NCBI RefSeq assembly: GCF_003002955.1
Contig: NZ_PVTJ01000002.1
Span: 806,001-870,000, forward strand
Direction of reading: 5' to 3'
DNA: 64,000 bases
From: Glycomyces artemisiae
Lineage (GTDB): Bacteria > Actinomycetota > Actinomycetes > Mycobacteriales > Micromonosporaceae
Positions 1 to 8,156 of this stretch are shown piece after piece. A program made the position numbers and the translations under genes. Under the pieces are notes generated by a model that made no database searches, was not told the origin of the DNA, and saw only the letters and a program-made list of their open reading frames with translations. Positions within the stretch are counted from its first letter, which is position 1; each line of letters begins with the position of its first letter.

Positions 1-203
1 GGAACGCAGCCACCGACACCTACGAGGACCTGGTCTCGGCCGGCATCCCCGACCCGGTGAAGGTCACCCGCAACGCGGTCCTGAACGCCGCCTCGATCGT
101 GGGCCTCGCGCTCACCACCGAGGTGACGATCGTGGACAAGCCCGAGGAGGAGCAGGAGGAGGCCGGGCACGGCCACTCCCACGGCCACGGGCACTCGCAC
201 TAG
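1..203 (+). CDS. groEL: 60-kDa chaperonin GroEL, C-terminal end (partial)
   Basis: Only the last 66 codons are in the window; the frame opens before base 1 and stops with TAG at 201-203. The visible part carries the conserved C-terminal equatorial segment ([19 protein letters not shown], then [12 protein letters not shown]), which belongs to the ATPase domain of the cytosolic folding chaperonin. It ends in an acidic stretch and a histidine-rich tail ([12 protein letters not shown]) instead of the Gly-Met tail of canonical GroEL. His-rich tails mark the GroEL1-type copy of actinobacteria, which usually lies behind groES. The nearby bldM-like gene and the guaB block agree with the groEL1 neighbourhood of Streptomyces. 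A perfect hairpin terminator follows 34 nt after the stop. Confidence 0.95.
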   Translation, partial: NAATDTYEDLVSAGIPDPVKVTRNAVLNAASIVGLALTTEVTIVDKPEEEQEEAGHGHSHGHGHSH

Positions 204-237
204 TCCGGGCTTCGCCTGAGCGACAAGCGAATACGAC

Positions 238-266
238 AAGGGCCGCCGACATCGTCGGCGGCCCTT
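238..266 (+). terminator. Rho-independent-type terminator after groEL
   Basis: A perfect 13-bp stem (AAGGGCCGCCGAC with its complement) closes on a 3-nt loop 34 nt downstream of the groEL stop. There is no long T-run, which is normal for actinomycete terminators. Confidence 0.75.
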
Positions 267-374
267 CCGCGTGCCCCGGGGCAGCGCCTGGAGTTCTGGA
301 CGCCCGTGGAACCGCAAGTGTCAACATCCCGACAGTTTGTCGCGCCGCTGTCGGGAAACCGATAGAGTTCAAGA

Positions 375-410
375 GCCTTCGCGGCCTTTGGGGATCGGAG
401 CCGCGAAGGC
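375..410. terminator. Bidirectional terminator between groEL and the ABC-class ATPase
   Basis: An 11-bp perfect inverted repeat (GCCTTCGCGGC / GCCGCGAAGGC) encloses a 14-nt loop. It is followed by ACTTTTACG on the plus strand and TCTTGAAC on the minus strand. It lies just beyond the stop of the minus-strand gene ending at 434, so it probably serves that gene and backs up groEL termination. Confidence 0.6.
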
Positions 411-433
411 ACTTTTACGCCTGTTTCAAGGCG

Positions 434-2167
434 TTACAGGTCCTGCCGCACCCGCAGCTCCCGCATCCGGTTGAGCGCCGCGGCCACCTCGAACCGCCTG
501 GGCACCGCGAAGTCCGCGTCCCGCACCCGCAGCAGCACCTCCTGGCCTTCCGCGTCGAGCGCGGCCTCCAGGCGGTCCAGCGCCTCCGCCACGGTGGCCT
601 TCCCGTCGATCCAGCCCTGCCGCACCGCGGCCTCGATCGCGTACCCGATCCCGGCGGTCATCGAGTGGTCGGTGATCTGCTCGACGGCGCGCACGTCGAT
701 CTCGGACTCCCCGAACCGGAGCCCGTCGGTGTCGTCGGCGCGGATCTTCTGCTTCCCGCGCGACTCGGAGGACACCGACCGCGCGTCGATCACGCGCGAG
801 CGCGGCATCCGGAACCCCTCCGCTTCGACGCGCCGCCCGGTCGGCTTGGCCGCCAGCGCCTTCGCGCGCTCGGTGACGTCCTCGGGGACGTACGCGTCCA
901 TGAGGACAACCCGGTCGGCGACGTCCATGTAGTCGCCGGACCCGCCCATGACCAGGACCACCGCGACGCCGTGCTCGTCGGACATCGACCGCACCACGTC
1001 GACGAGCGGCGTGAGCGGCTCGCGGTCCTTCGCCACGAGCTCCTGCATGCGCGCGTCGCGGATCATGAGGTTCGTCGCGGCCGTGTCCTCGTCGATGAGC
1101 AGCACGCGCGCACCGGCTTCGAGCGACTCGACGATCGCGGCGGCCTGCGAGGTGGACCCGGAGGCGTTCTCGGTCGAGAAGCGCCGCGTGTCGTCCCCCG
1201 AAGGCAGGTGGTCGACGAACGCGTGGACGTCGACGCCGGTGACCGCGCGCCCGTCCTCGGCCCGGACCTTCACGGTGCGCTGATCGGCGACGACGAGGTC
1301 GCGCCCGTCCCCGGGGATGTGGTCCCACACCCCGGACTCCAAGGCCCGCAGCAGGGTCGACTTCCCGTGGAAGCCGCCGCCGACGATGAGCGTCACGCCC
1401 GGCGCGATCCCCATGCCGCGCACCGTCCCCGCGTGCGGCAGCTCCATCTCGACCGCGAGCGAGTCGGGGGACCGGAACGGCACCCCGGCCTCCATCGGCC
1501 GGTCGTCCACTCCGGACCGGCGCGCGAGCATCGACCCGTCGGCGACGAACGCCACGAGTCCGGAATCCGACACCTGCTTCCGCAGGGCCGCAACGTCATC
1601 GGCGTGACGCGTCCACACGCCCGCCTCCTCCTCGCCGACGGCGAGCGCGTCGTCCGCCGCGTCGGGCAGGTCCTCGCACAGCAGCCGCGCGGCCTGCCGC
1701 CCGGCGATGCGGCGCCCGTGCCCGGGGAGCTGCGCGCCGAGGCGGAACACGACCGAGCCGTCCTCCCCGACCTGGCACGACGCCCGCCGCAGGATCTCCT
1801 GGCCGCCCGCGTCGATCCGCAGGTCCCTTGTCGGACAGGCCTTCTTGAAGCGCTTGGCGAGGAGCACCGCGAGGGCCCGGCGCCGCTCGGGGGTGGCGTG
1901 CCACTCAGGCAGGAGGTCCGCGGCCTCGGCGTCGAAGGACAGCTCGACCCGGCTCGGCGGGGCGAACGGATCCGACTGGACTTTCAAAATGTCGAGAATC
2001 GCCTGACCTGTCCACCATTTGCCACGCAGGGATTTATATCGCCCGTAACTCGTACCTTCCAGGGCCGTTAGTTCGTTAGACAGGTCATGGCGAGGTGGAT
2101 GTGAACGATGATCACCAAAATCGCGGGACTCGGCCCGGTGCTGTCGTCCGCCTCTTCGCTGTGTCAT
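434..2167 (-). CDS. Stand-alone ABC-class P-loop ATPase (PF09818-like)
   Basis: The product is a 577-residue soluble protein of the 'predicted ATPase of the ABC class' family; the cellular role of that family is not established. A glycine-rich Walker A (GGGFHGKST, about residues 263-271) is followed by a signature-like segment (STENASGSTSQAA, from about 331) and a Walker B (VLLIDEDTAATN, about 355-366). The N-terminal part has the family pattern around YGRYKSLRGKW (about 41-51). No transmembrane segment or partner permease is present, so this is not a transporter subunit. The ATG at 2167 is the first in frame and leaves about 30 poorly conserved residues before the family begins, so the true start could lie slightly downstream at a non-ATG codon. 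It is divergent from the bldM-like gene with 190 nt between them. Confidence 0.8.
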   Translation of the reverse strand: MTQRRGGRQHRAESRDFGDHRSHPPRHDLSNELTALEGTSYGRYKSLRGKWWTGQAILDILKVQSDPFAPPSRVELSFDAEAADLLPEWHATPERRRALAVLLAKRFKKACPTRDLRIDAGGQEILRRASCQVGEDGSVVFRLGAQLPGHGRRIAGRQAARLLCEDLPDAADDALAVGEEEAGVWTRHADDVAALRKQVSDSGLVAFVADGSMLARRSGVDDRPMEAGVPFRSPDSLAVEMELPHAGTVRGMGIAPGVTLIVGGGFHGKSTLLRALESGVWDHIPGDGRDLVVADQRTVKVRAEDGRAVTGVDVHAFVDHLPSGDDTRRFSTENASGSTSQAAAIVESLEAGARVLLIDEDTAATNLMIRDARMQELVAKDREPLTPLVDVVRSMSDEHGVAVVLVMGGSGDYMDVADRVVLMDAYVPEDVTERAKALAAKPTGRRVEAEGFRMPRSRVIDARSVSSESRGKQKIRADDTDGLRFGESEIDVRAVEQITDHSMTAGIGYAIEAAVRQGWIDGKATVAEALDRLEAALDAEGQEVLLRVRDADFAVPRRFEVAAALNRMRELRVRQDL

Positions 2168-2357
2168 GCCCCCAGTTTCCCATCAGGGTCGAGGTATTCG
2201 CGTCAGCGAACCCGAACACCATGCGTCCACGCCTCTTCCCGGAATCCTCGAAAAGTCACTCGAAAAATTCGCGCGAACTCGCGTCATGGCGGCGGACCGC
2301 CTGCGTGCTGGATGTAGAGAGACACGCACGGCCTACCGCACCGAAAGGTAGAACAAA

Positions 2358-2978
2358 GTGAGAACCGTACTGGTCTGTGTTAAGACTCCTCAAGCCGGAC
2401 AGAAGATCTCGGCCTGCGCGACCCGCATGGGCCTGGCGCAGGCGGTCAAGTCGGTCGAGGGATCGCCCGAGCTGTTCCTCGAACTCGGCCGCCGCCAGGT
2501 GGACGTGGTGCTCGTGGACGTCGCGCTCGCCGCCCCGGACCCGGTCAAGTTCGTCAAGACCGTCCGCGCCCGCTCCCCGCGCACCGGGGTCCTCCTGTCC
2601 GGCGCGGCGGACCCCCGTACCGCCGCGATGGTCGTGGCCGCGGGCGCCAGGGGCGTCATCCGCACGCCGTCCAACAACTCCGACGACCTCCTGGTCGCCC
2701 TCGCGCAGGCGATCATGTTCGCCTCCCCGAGCCTCCAGCGCGTCACCGAGACCGTCCCGCGGCAGCGCTCGACCCTCCAGGGGATGAAGCTGACCGAGCG
2801 CGAGCTCCAGGTCCTCCGCGGCATGTCGGAGGGCAAGTCCAACGCCGAGATCGGACGCGACCTGTTCGTCTCCGAGGACACCGTCAAGACCCACGCGCGG
2901 CGCATGTTCCGCAAGCTCGGCGCGCGCGACCGGGCCCACGCGGTGGCCGAGGCCTTCCGCTCGGGACTCGTCTGCTAG
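2358..2978 (+). CDS. bldM: BldM-like NarL/LuxR-family response regulator with atypical receiver
   Basis: A 206-residue two-domain regulator. The C-terminal LuxR-type helix-turn-helix (about 143-206: LTERELQVLRGMSEGKSNAEIG, then VSEDTVKTHARRMFRKLGA) closely matches BldM, the regulator of aerial development in streptomycetes. The position downstream of groEL1 and upstream of DUF5319-guaB-guaB3 supports orthology. In the receiver, Asp54 sits where the phosphoacceptor should be and Ser81 fills the Thr/Ser position. The acidic pair is replaced by Val8-Lys9, and the conserved Lys by Thr103. Phosphorylation is therefore unlikely; control by dimerisation, partner binding or ligand is inferred. Translation starts at GTG 2358 behind GAAAGG. 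A weak bidirectional hairpin follows. Confidence 0.85.
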   Translation: MRTVLVCVKTPQAGQKISACATRMGLAQAVKSVEGSPELFLELGRRQVDVVLVDVALAAPDPVKFVKTVRARSPRTGVLLSGAADPRTAAMVVAAGARGVIRTPSNNSDDLLVALAQAIMFASPSLQRVTETVPRQRSTLQGMKLTERELQVLRGMSEGKSNAEIGRDLFVSEDTVKTHARRMFRKLGARDRAHAVAEAFRSGLVC

Positions 2979-3002
2979 CCGACATCCACTGAGGACTGAA
3001 CC

Positions 3003-3029
3003 GCGGCGCCCCGGCGGGAGCGGCGCCGC
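3003..3029. terminator. Hairpin between convergent bldM-like gene and amidase
   Basis: An 8-bp GC-only stem (GCGGCGCC / GGCGCCGC) with an 11-nt loop lies in the 81-nt gap between two convergent genes. Confidence 0.45.
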
Positions 3030-3059
3030 AGCGGGGAACCGGCAGGACCCCCGCGGGGC

Positions 3060-4226
3060 TCAGTCCCGATCGGCAAGCGCCAGAAGGACCTCGTCGCCTC
3101 CCGGAGTGGCGACGAGCTGAAGACCGACGGGCAGGTCCTCGACCAGCCCGGCCGGAAGGGCGAGACCGGGGGCACCGGCGAGCCCGGCGATGCACGTCAA
3201 GCGCACGATGGCCTCGCGGTCGGGCTCCTCCCCGATGCGCGGCGCGGGGCCGGGCGCGGCGGGGATCGCGAGCGCGGTGCCCTCGGGGAGCCGGTCCCTG
3301 ACCAGCGCCACCACGCCGCTGCGGACCCGCTGCGCCCGCGTCACCTCGGCGCTGGTGAGCTTCGCCGCGTTCGCGAAGCGCGCCTTGACGCCCGGCCCGA
3401 ACTCGGGCCGGGACGCCTCGATCCACGCGCCGTGGGCCTGCCACGCCTCCCACGCCTGGAGCACGGCGTACGCGCGCCTGGCGCTCTCCAGCGGCGCGAC
3501 CTTCGGCGCGGCCTCGTGCACGAGGCCGAACTGCGGGTCGTCGAAGAACGGAGCGGTGTCCACTTCGAGCCCGAGCGCCTCGACCGCTGGCATCACGGCC
3601 GCGCGCGTCGCGGGCGCGATCTCCTCCCAGATGTCGCTGGGCGCCAGGAGCCTCCGGATCGGCGCGTGGTCCTCGACCGGCTCCTCCAGGAGCACCTGCA
3701 TCGCCAGGCGCAGCGTGTGCGCGTCCCTCGTGAGCACGCCCGCGGTGTCGAACGTCGGCGCGAGCGGCACGGCCCCTTGCAGACTCACGCGTTCATGCGT
3801 CGGCCGCAGCCCCCACAGCCCGCAGTACGACGCGGGCACCCGGATCGACCCGCCGGTGTCCGTGCCGAGCCCGATGTCCGCCAGCCCCAGCGCGACCGCC
3901 GACGCCGACCCCGACGACGACCCGCCGGGCACGCGCCCGGGCGCGGCCGGGTTCTCGGGGACCCCGTAGTGGAAGTTCGAGCCGTTCAGGCTCCACGCGA
4001 GCTCGTCGGTGATCGTCTTCCCCACGACCCTTGCGCCCGCCGCGCGCAGCCGCGCGACGGCCTCCGCGTCCTCCTCCGGCGGCACGTGCGTCTCCAGCCA
4101 CCGCGGATTGCCTGCGCCCGTGGGCGTCCCGGCCAGGTCGAACAGGTCCTTGACGGCGAGCCGGAGCCCTTCGAGCGGACCAGGTGCTCCGGTGTCGTCC
4201 ACGAGGGCGATGAACGGGTCAGTCAA
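3060..4226 (-). CDS. Amidase-signature hydrolase
   Basis: A 388-residue amidase-signature enzyme hydrolysing an amide to acid plus ammonia or amine; the exact substrate is unknown. The Ser-cisSer-Lys triad is visible: Lys26 (AVKDLFD), the serine cluster GGSSSGSA (about 101-108) and the nucleophile in GTDTGGSIRVPAS (Ser127). The protein is shorter than GatA and resembles AtzF/indoleacetamide-hydrolase-like members. It starts at TTG 4226 and overlaps the end of the upstream acetamidase gene by 8 nt (TTGACTGA), so the two are translationally coupled. Its place in a locus with a formamidase, deaminases and an ABC importer suggests it finishes the breakdown of an imported nitrogen compound; that role is inferred. 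Confidence 0.85.
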   Translation of the reverse strand: MTDPFIALVDDTGAPGPLEGLRLAVKDLFDLAGTPTGAGNPRWLETHVPPEEDAEAVARLRAAGARVVGKTITDELAWSLNGSNFHYGVPENPAAPGRVPGGSSSGSASAVALGLADIGLGTDTGGSIRVPASYCGLWGLRPTHERVSLQGAVPLAPTFDTAGVLTRDAHTLRLAMQVLLEEPVEDHAPIRRLLAPSDIWEEIAPATRAAVMPAVEALGLEVDTAPFFDDPQFGLVHEAAPKVAPLESARRAYAVLQAWEAWQAHGAWIEASRPEFGPGVKARFANAAKLTSAEVTRAQRVRSGVVALVRDRLPEGTALAIPAAPGPAPRIGEEPDREAIVRLTCIAGLAGAPGLALPAGLVEDLPVGLQLVATPGGDEVLLALADRD

Positions 4227-5268
4227 GATCCAACTCCTTGGGCAGCGTGACGTGGGCGCCTTTGACGAGGTCGACGACCTGCGAGATCCGCACGTCGACG
4301 GCCGCGCTCAGGTACGCGAGCGCGACCGGGCCGGGGACGCCGTGGCGCTCCCGCAGGAACACCAGGGCCGCGCGCACGGCTTTGCGGACCGCTTCGTCGA
4401 GGTCCTCGTCGAGTCCCGTCGTGATCCAGTGTTCCCCGGTCTCGGCGTACGGGCCGCCAAGGGAGGCGGCGAGTCTCCTCACCGCCGGGTCCGAGTGCAC
4501 GGTCAACCGCAGCGTGGCCCGCAGCGGCGCCTCGAACGCGGTGAGCGCAACCTCCCCGTCGCCCTGCGAGAAGTGCGGGTCGCCGGAGTAGAACGAGGCG
4601 CCGGGCACGGCCACTGGCAGATACAGCTTCGCGCCGGGCCCGAGGAGCCGGATGTCGAGGTTCCCGCCGTGCGGGCCCGGCGGGACCGAGTGGACCGGCT
4701 CCTCGACGGCGGGCGCGGTGCCCATGATCCCCAGGAACGGCGCGAGCGGGAACCGCAGCGACCTGCCGTCGCCGACGGGGATGACGCCGCGCCCGCGGTC
4801 GTCGACCGTGGCGACGGTGCTGACGGTCCCCTCCGCCTGCGGGTACTCCCCGGGGAGCGCGCCGCGGCCGTGCCGGTTGGAGACCACCCCGTACGGGGCG
4901 CGCCGCTCCAGTTGCAGCACTTCCACTTCGAGGACGTCGCCCGGTTCGGCCCCGGCGACCTGCACCGGCCCGGTGACGATATGCGGCCCGGCGTCCGGCT
5001 CCCGCTCGCATTCGCGGGCGATCCGCGCCGCGTCCTGGAGCACTTCGCCGATCCCGTTGGCGCCGAAGAACGCCGCCGGGTCCCCGCCCTGGTCTTCAAG
5101 GAGCCCTTCGTGGCTGACGGTGTCGAAGCAGACCGCGTCGCCGGACCGGACCTTCAGGACCGGAGCGGCGGCGGCGTTCGGGAGCCGCCCCCACTGGACC
5201 GTGTCGGGCCGGGACGGCAGGTAGTGGTCGGCGCCGTCGTAGTCGGCGAGCGGCTGGAGGAGCGTCAT
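4219..5268 (-). CDS. Acetamidase/formamidase family hydrolase
   Basis: A 349-residue FmdA/AmdA-family protein that releases ammonia from short amides such as formamide or acetamide. Family hallmarks include the early VSHEGLL segment, the GPVQVAGAEPGDVLEVEV strand and the GDPHFSQGDGE motif with its metal-binding histidine. I chose ATG 5268 because homology begins right there (MTLLQPLADYDGADHYLP) and longer readings add non-family sequence. It is the first gene of a minus-strand pair with the amidase and is divergent from the GntR gene. The 70-nt gap between them holds one GTATAC palindrome that could repress both directions. Confidence 0.9.
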   Translation of the reverse strand: MTLLQPLADYDGADHYLPSRPDTVQWGRLPNAAAAPVLKVRSGDAVCFDTVSHEGLLEDQGGDPAAFFGANGIGEVLQDAARIARECEREPDAGPHIVTGPVQVAGAEPGDVLEVEVLQLERRAPYGVVSNRHGRGALPGEYPQAEGTVSTVATVDDRGRGVIPVGDGRSLRFPLAPFLGIMGTAPAVEEPVHSVPPGPHGGNLDIRLLGPGAKLYLPVAVPGASFYSGDPHFSQGDGEVALTAFEAPLRATLRLTVHSDPAVRRLAASLGGPYAETGEHWITTGLDEDLDEAVRKAVRAALVFLRERHGVPGPVALAYLSAAVDVRISQVVDLVKGAHVTLPKELDLD

Positions 5269-5297
5269 GGGCGGCACCGCGTTCCAGGGGCGAGGGG

Positions 5298-5307
5298 ATG
5301 TATACGA
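5298..5307. promoter_or_regulatory. Operator candidate 1 (ATGTATACGA), acetamidase/GntR divergent region
   Basis: The GTATAC-centred site fits the FadR-subfamily GntR consensus TNGTNxACNA except for the first base. It lies 30 nt from the acetamidase start and 32 nt before the GntR start, ideal for autoregulation plus control of the divergent gene. Confidence 0.6.
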
Positions 5308-5338
5308 GAATGGTGGCCTGATCGTAGTGGAGGATCTC

Positions 5339-5992
5339 ATGGCTGGGGACAAGGGGCCGCGCCGCGCGCCGCAGGAGGCGGTCCGCGCCGTCCGCGAGGA
5401 CATCATCCGGGGCGTGTTCGCCCCCGGCGAGCGGCTCACCGAGGAGGCCCTCGCGGCGCGCTACGGCGTCTCCCGCGTGCCCGTCCGCGAGGCCCTGCGC
5501 GTCCTCGAAGCGGAAGGGTTCGTCGAGGCCAAGCCCTATGTCGGGGTCTTCGTGAAGGAGCTGAGCGAGGCCGAGGCCGAGGACCTGCTGGAGCTGCGCT
5601 CGGTGATCGAGCCGATGTGCGCCGCGCGCGCCGCCCGCAACCGCACCCCCGAGCAGCTCGGGCGCCTCAAGGAGCTGGTGAACCTCGGCTGGGACGCGGT
5701 CCGCGAAGGCCGCCTCGAAGAGGTCCCGCGCCTGAACTCCCGCTTCCACGAGGTGATCGCCGAGGCCTCCGGCTCGGAGGTCCTCGGCCAGATGATCCGC
5801 CAGCTCAGCCAGAAGATCGCCTGGGTCTACGCGGTCGGCCTGACGCTGCGCGCCGAGGACTCCTGGCGCGAGCACGAGGAGATCCTCGCGGCCCTGTCCG
5901 CCGGGGACGCCGACCGCGCCTCGGCCCTCCTCGGCAGGCACATCGTGCGGGCCACCGCCGCCTACCGCAGGCGCGTCCGCACGGAGGCCTGA
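5339..5992 (+). CDS. GntR-family transcriptional regulator, FCD (FadR) type
   Basis: A 217-residue regulator: an N-terminal winged helix (EDIIRGVFAPGERLTEEALAARYGVSRVPVREALRVLE region) and a C-terminal all-helical FCD ligand domain. The FCD metal-site pattern is visible in NSRFHEVI, WREHEEIL and LGRHIVRA, which supply the histidines. ATG 5339 was chosen because GGAGG sits 5 nt upstream and the DNA-binding domain follows; longer readings would start inside the operator. It is the likely repressor of the locus, with an inducer related to the imported compound (inferred). Five palindromes matching the FadR-subfamily operator pattern occur within 2.9 kb around it. Confidence 0.9.
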   Translation: MAGDKGPRRAPQEAVRAVREDIIRGVFAPGERLTEEALAARYGVSRVPVREALRVLEAEGFVEAKPYVGVFVKELSEAEAEDLLELRSVIEPMCAARAARNRTPEQLGRLKELVNLGWDAVREGRLEEVPRLNSRFHEVIAEASGSEVLGQMIRQLSQKIAWVYAVGLTLRAEDSWREHEEILAALSAGDADRASALLGRHIVRATAAYRRRVRTEA

Positions 5993-6019
5993 GCGCCTCG
6001 CGGGCACTGCCGCCAAACG

Positions 6020-6029
6020 TTGTATACGA
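6020..6029. promoter_or_regulatory. Operator candidate 2 (TTGTATACGA) before the TauE-type gene
   Basis: It matches TNGTNxACNA fully with two central bases. It ends 28 nt before the permease ATG, the usual place for a repressor site over the promoter. Confidence 0.6.
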
Positions 6030-6057
6030 TGGGTTCCGCCGCTCCCGGAAGGAACCC

Positions 6058-6804
6058 ATGGACCCTCAGCACCTCGCCCTGCTCGTCGCCGCCGGATTCG
6101 GCGCGGGCCTGTGCAACGCCATCGCCGGAGGCGGCAGCCTGCTGACGTTCCCGGCGCTGCTCGCGATCGGGCTCCCGCCCGTCCCGGCCACCGTCACCAA
6201 CGCCGTGTCCGTGTGGCCCGGCTACGCCGGCAACGCCTTCGCCCTCCGGGGGCACCTCTCCGGGTTCCGCCCGGTCCTCCCGCGCCTCGTCGCGATCGCG
6301 GCCGTCGGCGCGGTCGGCGGCACCGTCGCCCTCCTCGCCGCCCCGCCGGAGGTCTTCACCGCGCTCGTCCCGTACCTGATCCTGTCGGCGACCGCCCTGT
6401 TCGCGGCCCAGCCGCTCATCACCAGGCGCCTCGCCGCCCGCGGCGGCGGCCCCTCCGCGCCCCTGCTCTACGCGGGCGTCTTCCTCGGCGGCGTCTACGG
6501 CGCGTACTTCAACGGCGGCATGGGCATCGTGTTCCTCACCGCGCTCGCCCTCGGCATCGACGCCGTCATCGGCCGCCTCAACGGCCTCAAGGCGCTCCTG
6601 GCGCTCACCACCGGGACCGCCGCGATGCTCTCGGTCTCCCTCTTCGGCCCGGTCGAATGGCTCGCCGTCCTCGTCCTCGCGCCCGCCTGCCTCCTCGGCG
6701 GCTTCGCGGGCGCCCGGCTCGCCGACCGCCTCCGGCCGGTCGTCTTCCGCGTCGTCGTCATCGCGTTCGGCACCGCCGCCGGGGCCGCGATGATCCTCAC
6801 CTGA
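6058..6804 (+). CDS. TauE/SafE-family membrane permease
   Basis: A 248-residue integral membrane protein of the TauE/SafE (DUF81) family, which moves small organic or sulfur-containing anions across the membrane; direction and substrate here are unknown. The family motif near the N-terminus (GAGLCNAIAGGGSLLTFPALL) and its second copy (GVYGAYFNGGMGIVFL) mark the two repeats, with about eight hydrophobic helices overall. The ATG at 6058 has GGAAGGAA upstream. The deaminase-like gene follows after 15 nt, so the two form one transcription unit starting at operator candidate 2. Confidence 0.85.
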   Translation: MDPQHLALLVAAGFGAGLCNAIAGGGSLLTFPALLAIGLPPVPATVTNAVSVWPGYAGNAFALRGHLSGFRPVLPRLVAIAAVGAVGGTVALLAAPPEVFTALVPYLILSATALFAAQPLITRRLAARGGGPSAPLLYAGVFLGGVYGAYFNGGMGIVFLTALALGIDAVIGRLNGLKALLALTTGTAAMLSVSLFGPVEWLAVLVLAPACLLGGFAGARLADRLRPVVFRVVVIAFGTAAGAAMILT

Positions 6805-6819
6805 CCGAAAGGACCCCCC

Positions 6820-8016
6820 ATGACCGACCTCCTCCTCAGGAACGGCCGCCCCTGGACCCCCGGCCTTCCTCTTGACCTCGCAGACATCGCGATCACCGAC
6901 GGCCGCATCGCCGCGGTCGGCCCCGACCTGGACCTCCAAGCCGCGCAAGCGATCGACCTCGAAGGCGCGATCGTCCTCCCCGGCCTCGTCGACGCCCACT
7001 GCCACCTCGACAAGACCATGTTCGGCGGCCCCTGGACCCCCAACACCGGCGGCCGCACGCTCGAAGGCCGCATCCGCAACGGCGAGGGCCGCCGCGCCGA
7101 ACTCGGCATCCCCAGCGCCGACTACGCCGCGAACCTCCTGCGCGCCATGGTCGCCGCCGGGACCTCCTTCGTGCGCAGCCACATCGACATCGACCCCGAG
7201 GTGGGCCTCGGCGGCGTCGCGGCGGTCCGCGAGGCCGCGGCCCGCCTCGCCGGCCGCGTGGACGTCGAACTCGTCGCGTTCCCCCAAGGCGGCCTGCTGA
7301 CGCGCCCCGGCGTGCCCGCGCTCCTGGAGGCCGCGCTCGCCGACGGCGTCGGCACCGTGGGCGGCCTCGACCCCGCCGGGTTCGACCGCGACCCCGCGGG
7401 CCAGCTCGACCTCCTCTTCGACCTCGCCGAGCGCCACGGCGCGAAGATCGACGTCCACCTCCACGACCAGGGGCTCCTCGGCGCGTGGGAGTACGAGCTC
7501 ATCATCGAGCGCACCAAGGCCCTCGGCATGGCCGGGCGCGTCGCCATCAGCCACGCGTACGCCATGGGCGGCCTCGAACCCGACCACCAGCGGCGCATCG
7601 CCGAGGCCCTCGCCGACGCCGGGGTCGCCATGATCACCTGCGCCGTCGGCGGCGCGCCCGTGGTCCCGGTCCGCCTCATGGCCGAGACCGGCGCGCGGCT
7701 CGCGATCGGCAACGACGGCATCCGCGACCTGTGGACCCCGTACGGCGACGGCGACATGCTCCGCCGGATCAACCAGGTGTCCTTCCGCGACCGGCTCATG
7801 TCCGACCCGGAGATCGAGCTCGCGCTCGCGGCCGGGACGCACGGCGGCGCGGCCGTCCTCGGCCTCGACGGCTACGGCCTCGCCGTCGGATGCAATGCGG
7901 ACCTGTGCGCCGTGACCGCTTCGGCCCCAGCGGAAGCCGTGGTCAGCGTGCCGCCGCGGAAACTCGTCGTCAAGCGCGGCGCGGTCGTCGCGCACGACGG
8001 CGTCTTCGCCGACTGA
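6820..8016 (+). CDS. Cytosine-deaminase-like amidohydrolase (metal site complete)
   Basis: A 398-residue TIM-barrel amidohydrolase of the CodA/N-isopropylammelide type, expected to deaminate or hydrolyse an N-heterocycle in the cytoplasm. Metal and catalytic residues can be followed: H60 and H62 (DAHCHLDK), H213 (DVHLHDQ), H245 (ISHAY) and D299 (GNDGIRDLW). The Glu next to the third metal ligand in CodA appears as Asp216. The N- and C-terminal beta-sandwich (LLLRNGRPW ... NADLCAV ... VVKRGAVV) is intact. It sits 15 nt behind the permease gene with GAAAGGA as ribosome binding site. The neighbouring importer and amidases point to nitrogen scavenging from a ring compound. Confidence 0.88.
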   Translation: MTDLLLRNGRPWTPGLPLDLADIAITDGRIAAVGPDLDLQAAQAIDLEGAIVLPGLVDAHCHLDKTMFGGPWTPNTGGRTLEGRIRNGEGRRAELGIPSADYAANLLRAMVAAGTSFVRSHIDIDPEVGLGGVAAVREAAARLAGRVDVELVAFPQGGLLTRPGVPALLEAALADGVGTVGGLDPAGFDRDPAGQLDLLFDLAERHGAKIDVHLHDQGLLGAWEYELIIERTKALGMAGRVAISHAYAMGGLEPDHQRRIAEALADAGVAMITCAVGGAPVVPVRLMAETGARLAIGNDGIRDLWTPYGDGDMLRRINQVSFRDRLMSDPEIELALAAGTHGGAAVLGLDGYGLAVGCNADLCAVTASAPAEAVVSVPPRKLVVKRGAVVAHDGVFAD

Positions 8017-8026
8017 TCGTATACGA
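8017..8026. promoter_or_regulatory. Operator candidate 3 (TCGTATACGA)
   Basis: A perfect 10-bp palindrome starting immediately after the amidohydrolase stop and 131 nt before the ATPase gene. It is the best-formed of the five sites. Confidence 0.6.
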
Positions 8027-8061
8027 AATACCCGTGTAATCCTCCGGACCGGAGCCTGCAA

Positions 8062-8071
8062 TGGTATACCG
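8062..8071. promoter_or_regulatory. Operator candidate 4 (TGGTATACCG)
   Basis: A GGTATACC palindrome in the 140-nt gap before the ABC importer genes. The core is identical but the flanks differ from the other four sites. Confidence 0.45.
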
Positions 8072-8128
8072 GTAGAACTTGAGCCATGAACGCACGGCTC
8101 ACCTCCGAAACAAGGCCCGGGCCGGGTC

Positions 8129-8138
8129 ATGTATACGA
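8129..8138. promoter_or_regulatory. Operator candidate 5 (ATGTATACGA)
   Basis: Identical over 10 bp to operator candidate 1; it ends 18 nt before the ATPase start codon, where bound repressor would cover the promoter or initiation region. Confidence 0.55.
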
Positions 8139-8156
8139 CCGCTCCAGGCGGTCGCG

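Noticed and set aside
4009-6804. 931-codon open frame opposite the amidase genes
   Set aside because: Only 6058-6804 encodes a recognisable protein (TauE type). The upstream part is antisense to real genes and has no domain logic.
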